Part shown: one piece after another, positions 63,253-64,000 of the stretch
Layout of the letters: the number at the start of each line of letters is the position of its first letter
How positions within the stretch are numbered: the first letter of the stretch is position 1
Origin: Pseudoruegeria sp. SHC-113
Lineage (GTDB): Bacteria > Pseudomonadota > Alphaproteobacteria > Rhodobacterales > Rhodobacteraceae
NCBI RefSeq assembly: GCF_025376885.1
Contig: NZ_JAHUBR010000001.1
Coordinates: 1,798,001 to 1,862,000 of the forward strand
DNA length: 64,000 nucleotides
Direction of reading: 5' to 3'
Program-made: the position numbers and the translations under genes
The notes under the pieces: model-generated
What the model was told of the DNA's origin: nothing
The model's database searches: none
Seen by the model: the letters and a program-made list of their open reading frames with translations, nothing else

Positions 63253-63714
63253 ATGTCCGTCCGGCTGGATGAAATAGACAGGAAAATTCTCGGCGAGCTG
63301 CAGCGTGATGCGAGCCAGTCGTTGGATGAAATCGCCAAGAAAGTCGGCTCCTCCAAGACGCCGGTCTGGAACCGGATCCGCAAGCTGAAAGAGGGCGGAA
63401 TCATCCGTCAGCAAACGGTTTTTCTGGACGCGGAGGCGCTTGGCTTCGAGGCCTGTTTCTTCGTGCTGATCCGAACCAGCGAGCATGAGGCGGAGTGGCA
63501 GCAGAAGTTCCTGAAGGCGCTGAAGGAGCGCCCCGAGGTGCAGGAAGCGCATCGGCTGGCGGGCGACATCGATTACATCCTGAAAGTGCGGGTGAAAAAC
63601 GCGCGCGCCTACGATGAGTTCTATCAGGCGCTGATCAGCGAGGTGCGGATCTACAACGTCACCGCGCTGCTATCGATGGAAGAGCTGAAATCGACGACGA
63701 TGCTGCCGTTGTAG
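63253..63714 (+). CDS. Lrp/AsnC family transcriptional regulator
   Basis: A 153-residue DNA-binding regulator. The N-terminal winged-helix domain is SVRLDEIDRKILGELQRDAS, then QSLDEIAKKVGSSKTPVWNR; the C-terminal RAM ligand domain follows (EACFFVLIRTSEHEAEWQQK, AHRLAGDIDYILKVRVKNAR). It is divergently placed against cysG and its promoter region contains matching inverted repeats, so it probably controls the cys operon in response to an amino acid such as cysteine or a precursor. ATG 63253 is chosen for family length over an open extension to 63196. Confidence 0.9.
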   Translation: MSVRLDEIDRKILGELQRDASQSLDEIAKKVGSSKTPVWNRIRKLKEGGIIRQQTVFLDAEALGFEACFFVLIRTSEHEAEWQQKFLKALKERPEVQEAHRLAGDIDYILKVRVKNARAYDEFYQALISEVRIYNVTALLSMEELKSTTMLPL

Positions 63715-63735
63715 CTAAGCGGTGAGGGCAGCATA

Positions 63736-63804
63736 GACCCGCGGGGTGGCGCGAAAGCGCCGCCCCATGGGGGCGGGTCGGCGCTGCCCGGCGTGCCGCC
63801 GGGC
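63736..63804. repeat. Family A palindromic intergenic element, copy 7 (inverted)
   Basis: Branched part first: arms GACCCGC / GCGGGTC (63736-63742, 63773-63779) enclosing GGCGC-gaaa-GCGCC, then the single hairpin GCCCGGCG-tgc-CGCCGGGC (63786-63804). Its reverse complement follows copy 1 closely. It fills the gap between convergent lrp and P450 genes and may end both transcripts. Confidence 0.8.
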
Positions 63805-63810
63805 ACTAGT

Positions 63811-64000
<190 letters not shown>

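Overview
The window is GC-rich, densely coded DNA typical of a Roseobacter-group alphaproteobacterium (Rhodobacteraceae). The grounds are gene content and order: heterotetrameric sarcosine oxidase soxBDAG, a form II CO-dehydrogenase-type coxSLM cluster, urease, a DUF1289/ruvX/ccmI cluster, a YfgM-bamB-der cluster, and a cysG-DUF2849-cysI-cysH-DUF934-fpr operon. Coding is chromosomal in character. I saw no tRNA, rRNA, CRISPR array, transposase or prophage gene. No gene-free stretch exceeds about 300 bases.

Layout. 1-1.7 kb (minus): end of a phosphonate/phosphate uptake operon (phnC, phnD) with a good Pho-box candidate upstream. 1.9-8.2 kb: small secreted protein, dusA, an MFS drug exporter, a TauE/SafE permease coupled to a PhyH-like protein, a duplicated SpoIIAA-like protein, a methyltransferase. 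8.2-10.2 kb (minus): DUF1289, ruvX, ccmI. 10.4-15.8 kb: sarcosine oxidase, then sodB, a RidA protein and rarD. 18-23.7 kb: LOG-family protein, a large LysM envelope protein, an Atm1-type ABC exporter, an HNH endonuclease. 23.8-28.7 kb (minus): RND efflux pair. 28.9-32.5 kb: YfgM-like, bamB, der. 32.6-36.1 kb (minus): dnaB, pyrE, pyrC. 36.3-45.2 kb: urease locus (ureD-A-B-C and ureE-F-G) split by an antisense DUF3604 gene and two small DUF1127-type genes; it also holds a lysine/alanine/proline-rich protein and two tiny coupled reading frames. 45.3-47.6 kb (minus): unknown protein and a glycosyltransferase. 47.7-56 kb: coxD/E-like, xdhC/coxI-like and moeA-like genes followed by coxS-L-M of form II. 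56-57.5 kb: infC with an ATA start, and an Ala/Glu helix protein. 57.6-63.7 kb: assimilatory sulfate reduction operon (minus) and a divergent Lrp regulator. The window ends inside a cytochrome P450 gene.

How the genes work together. The nutritional theme is scavenging of N, S, P and C1 compounds: phosphonates, sarcosine, urea, sulfate, and CO or a related hydroxylase substrate. Sarcosine oxidase produces formaldehyde units and hydrogen peroxide, and an iron superoxide dismutase follows it. Fpr at the end of the cys operon probably supplies reduced ferredoxin to CysI, because no flavoprotein subunit (CysJ) is present.

Beyond genes, two families of GC-rich palindromic intergenic elements recur here, about 13 copies in 64 kb. 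Family A is a simple hairpin next to a larger branched fold. Family B is one or two hairpins followed by a conserved GAG(A/G)TATTT tail. These elements, the ATA-initiated infC, the mini-cistrons of the urease locus and the enlarged RND permease loop are the observations most worth following up.
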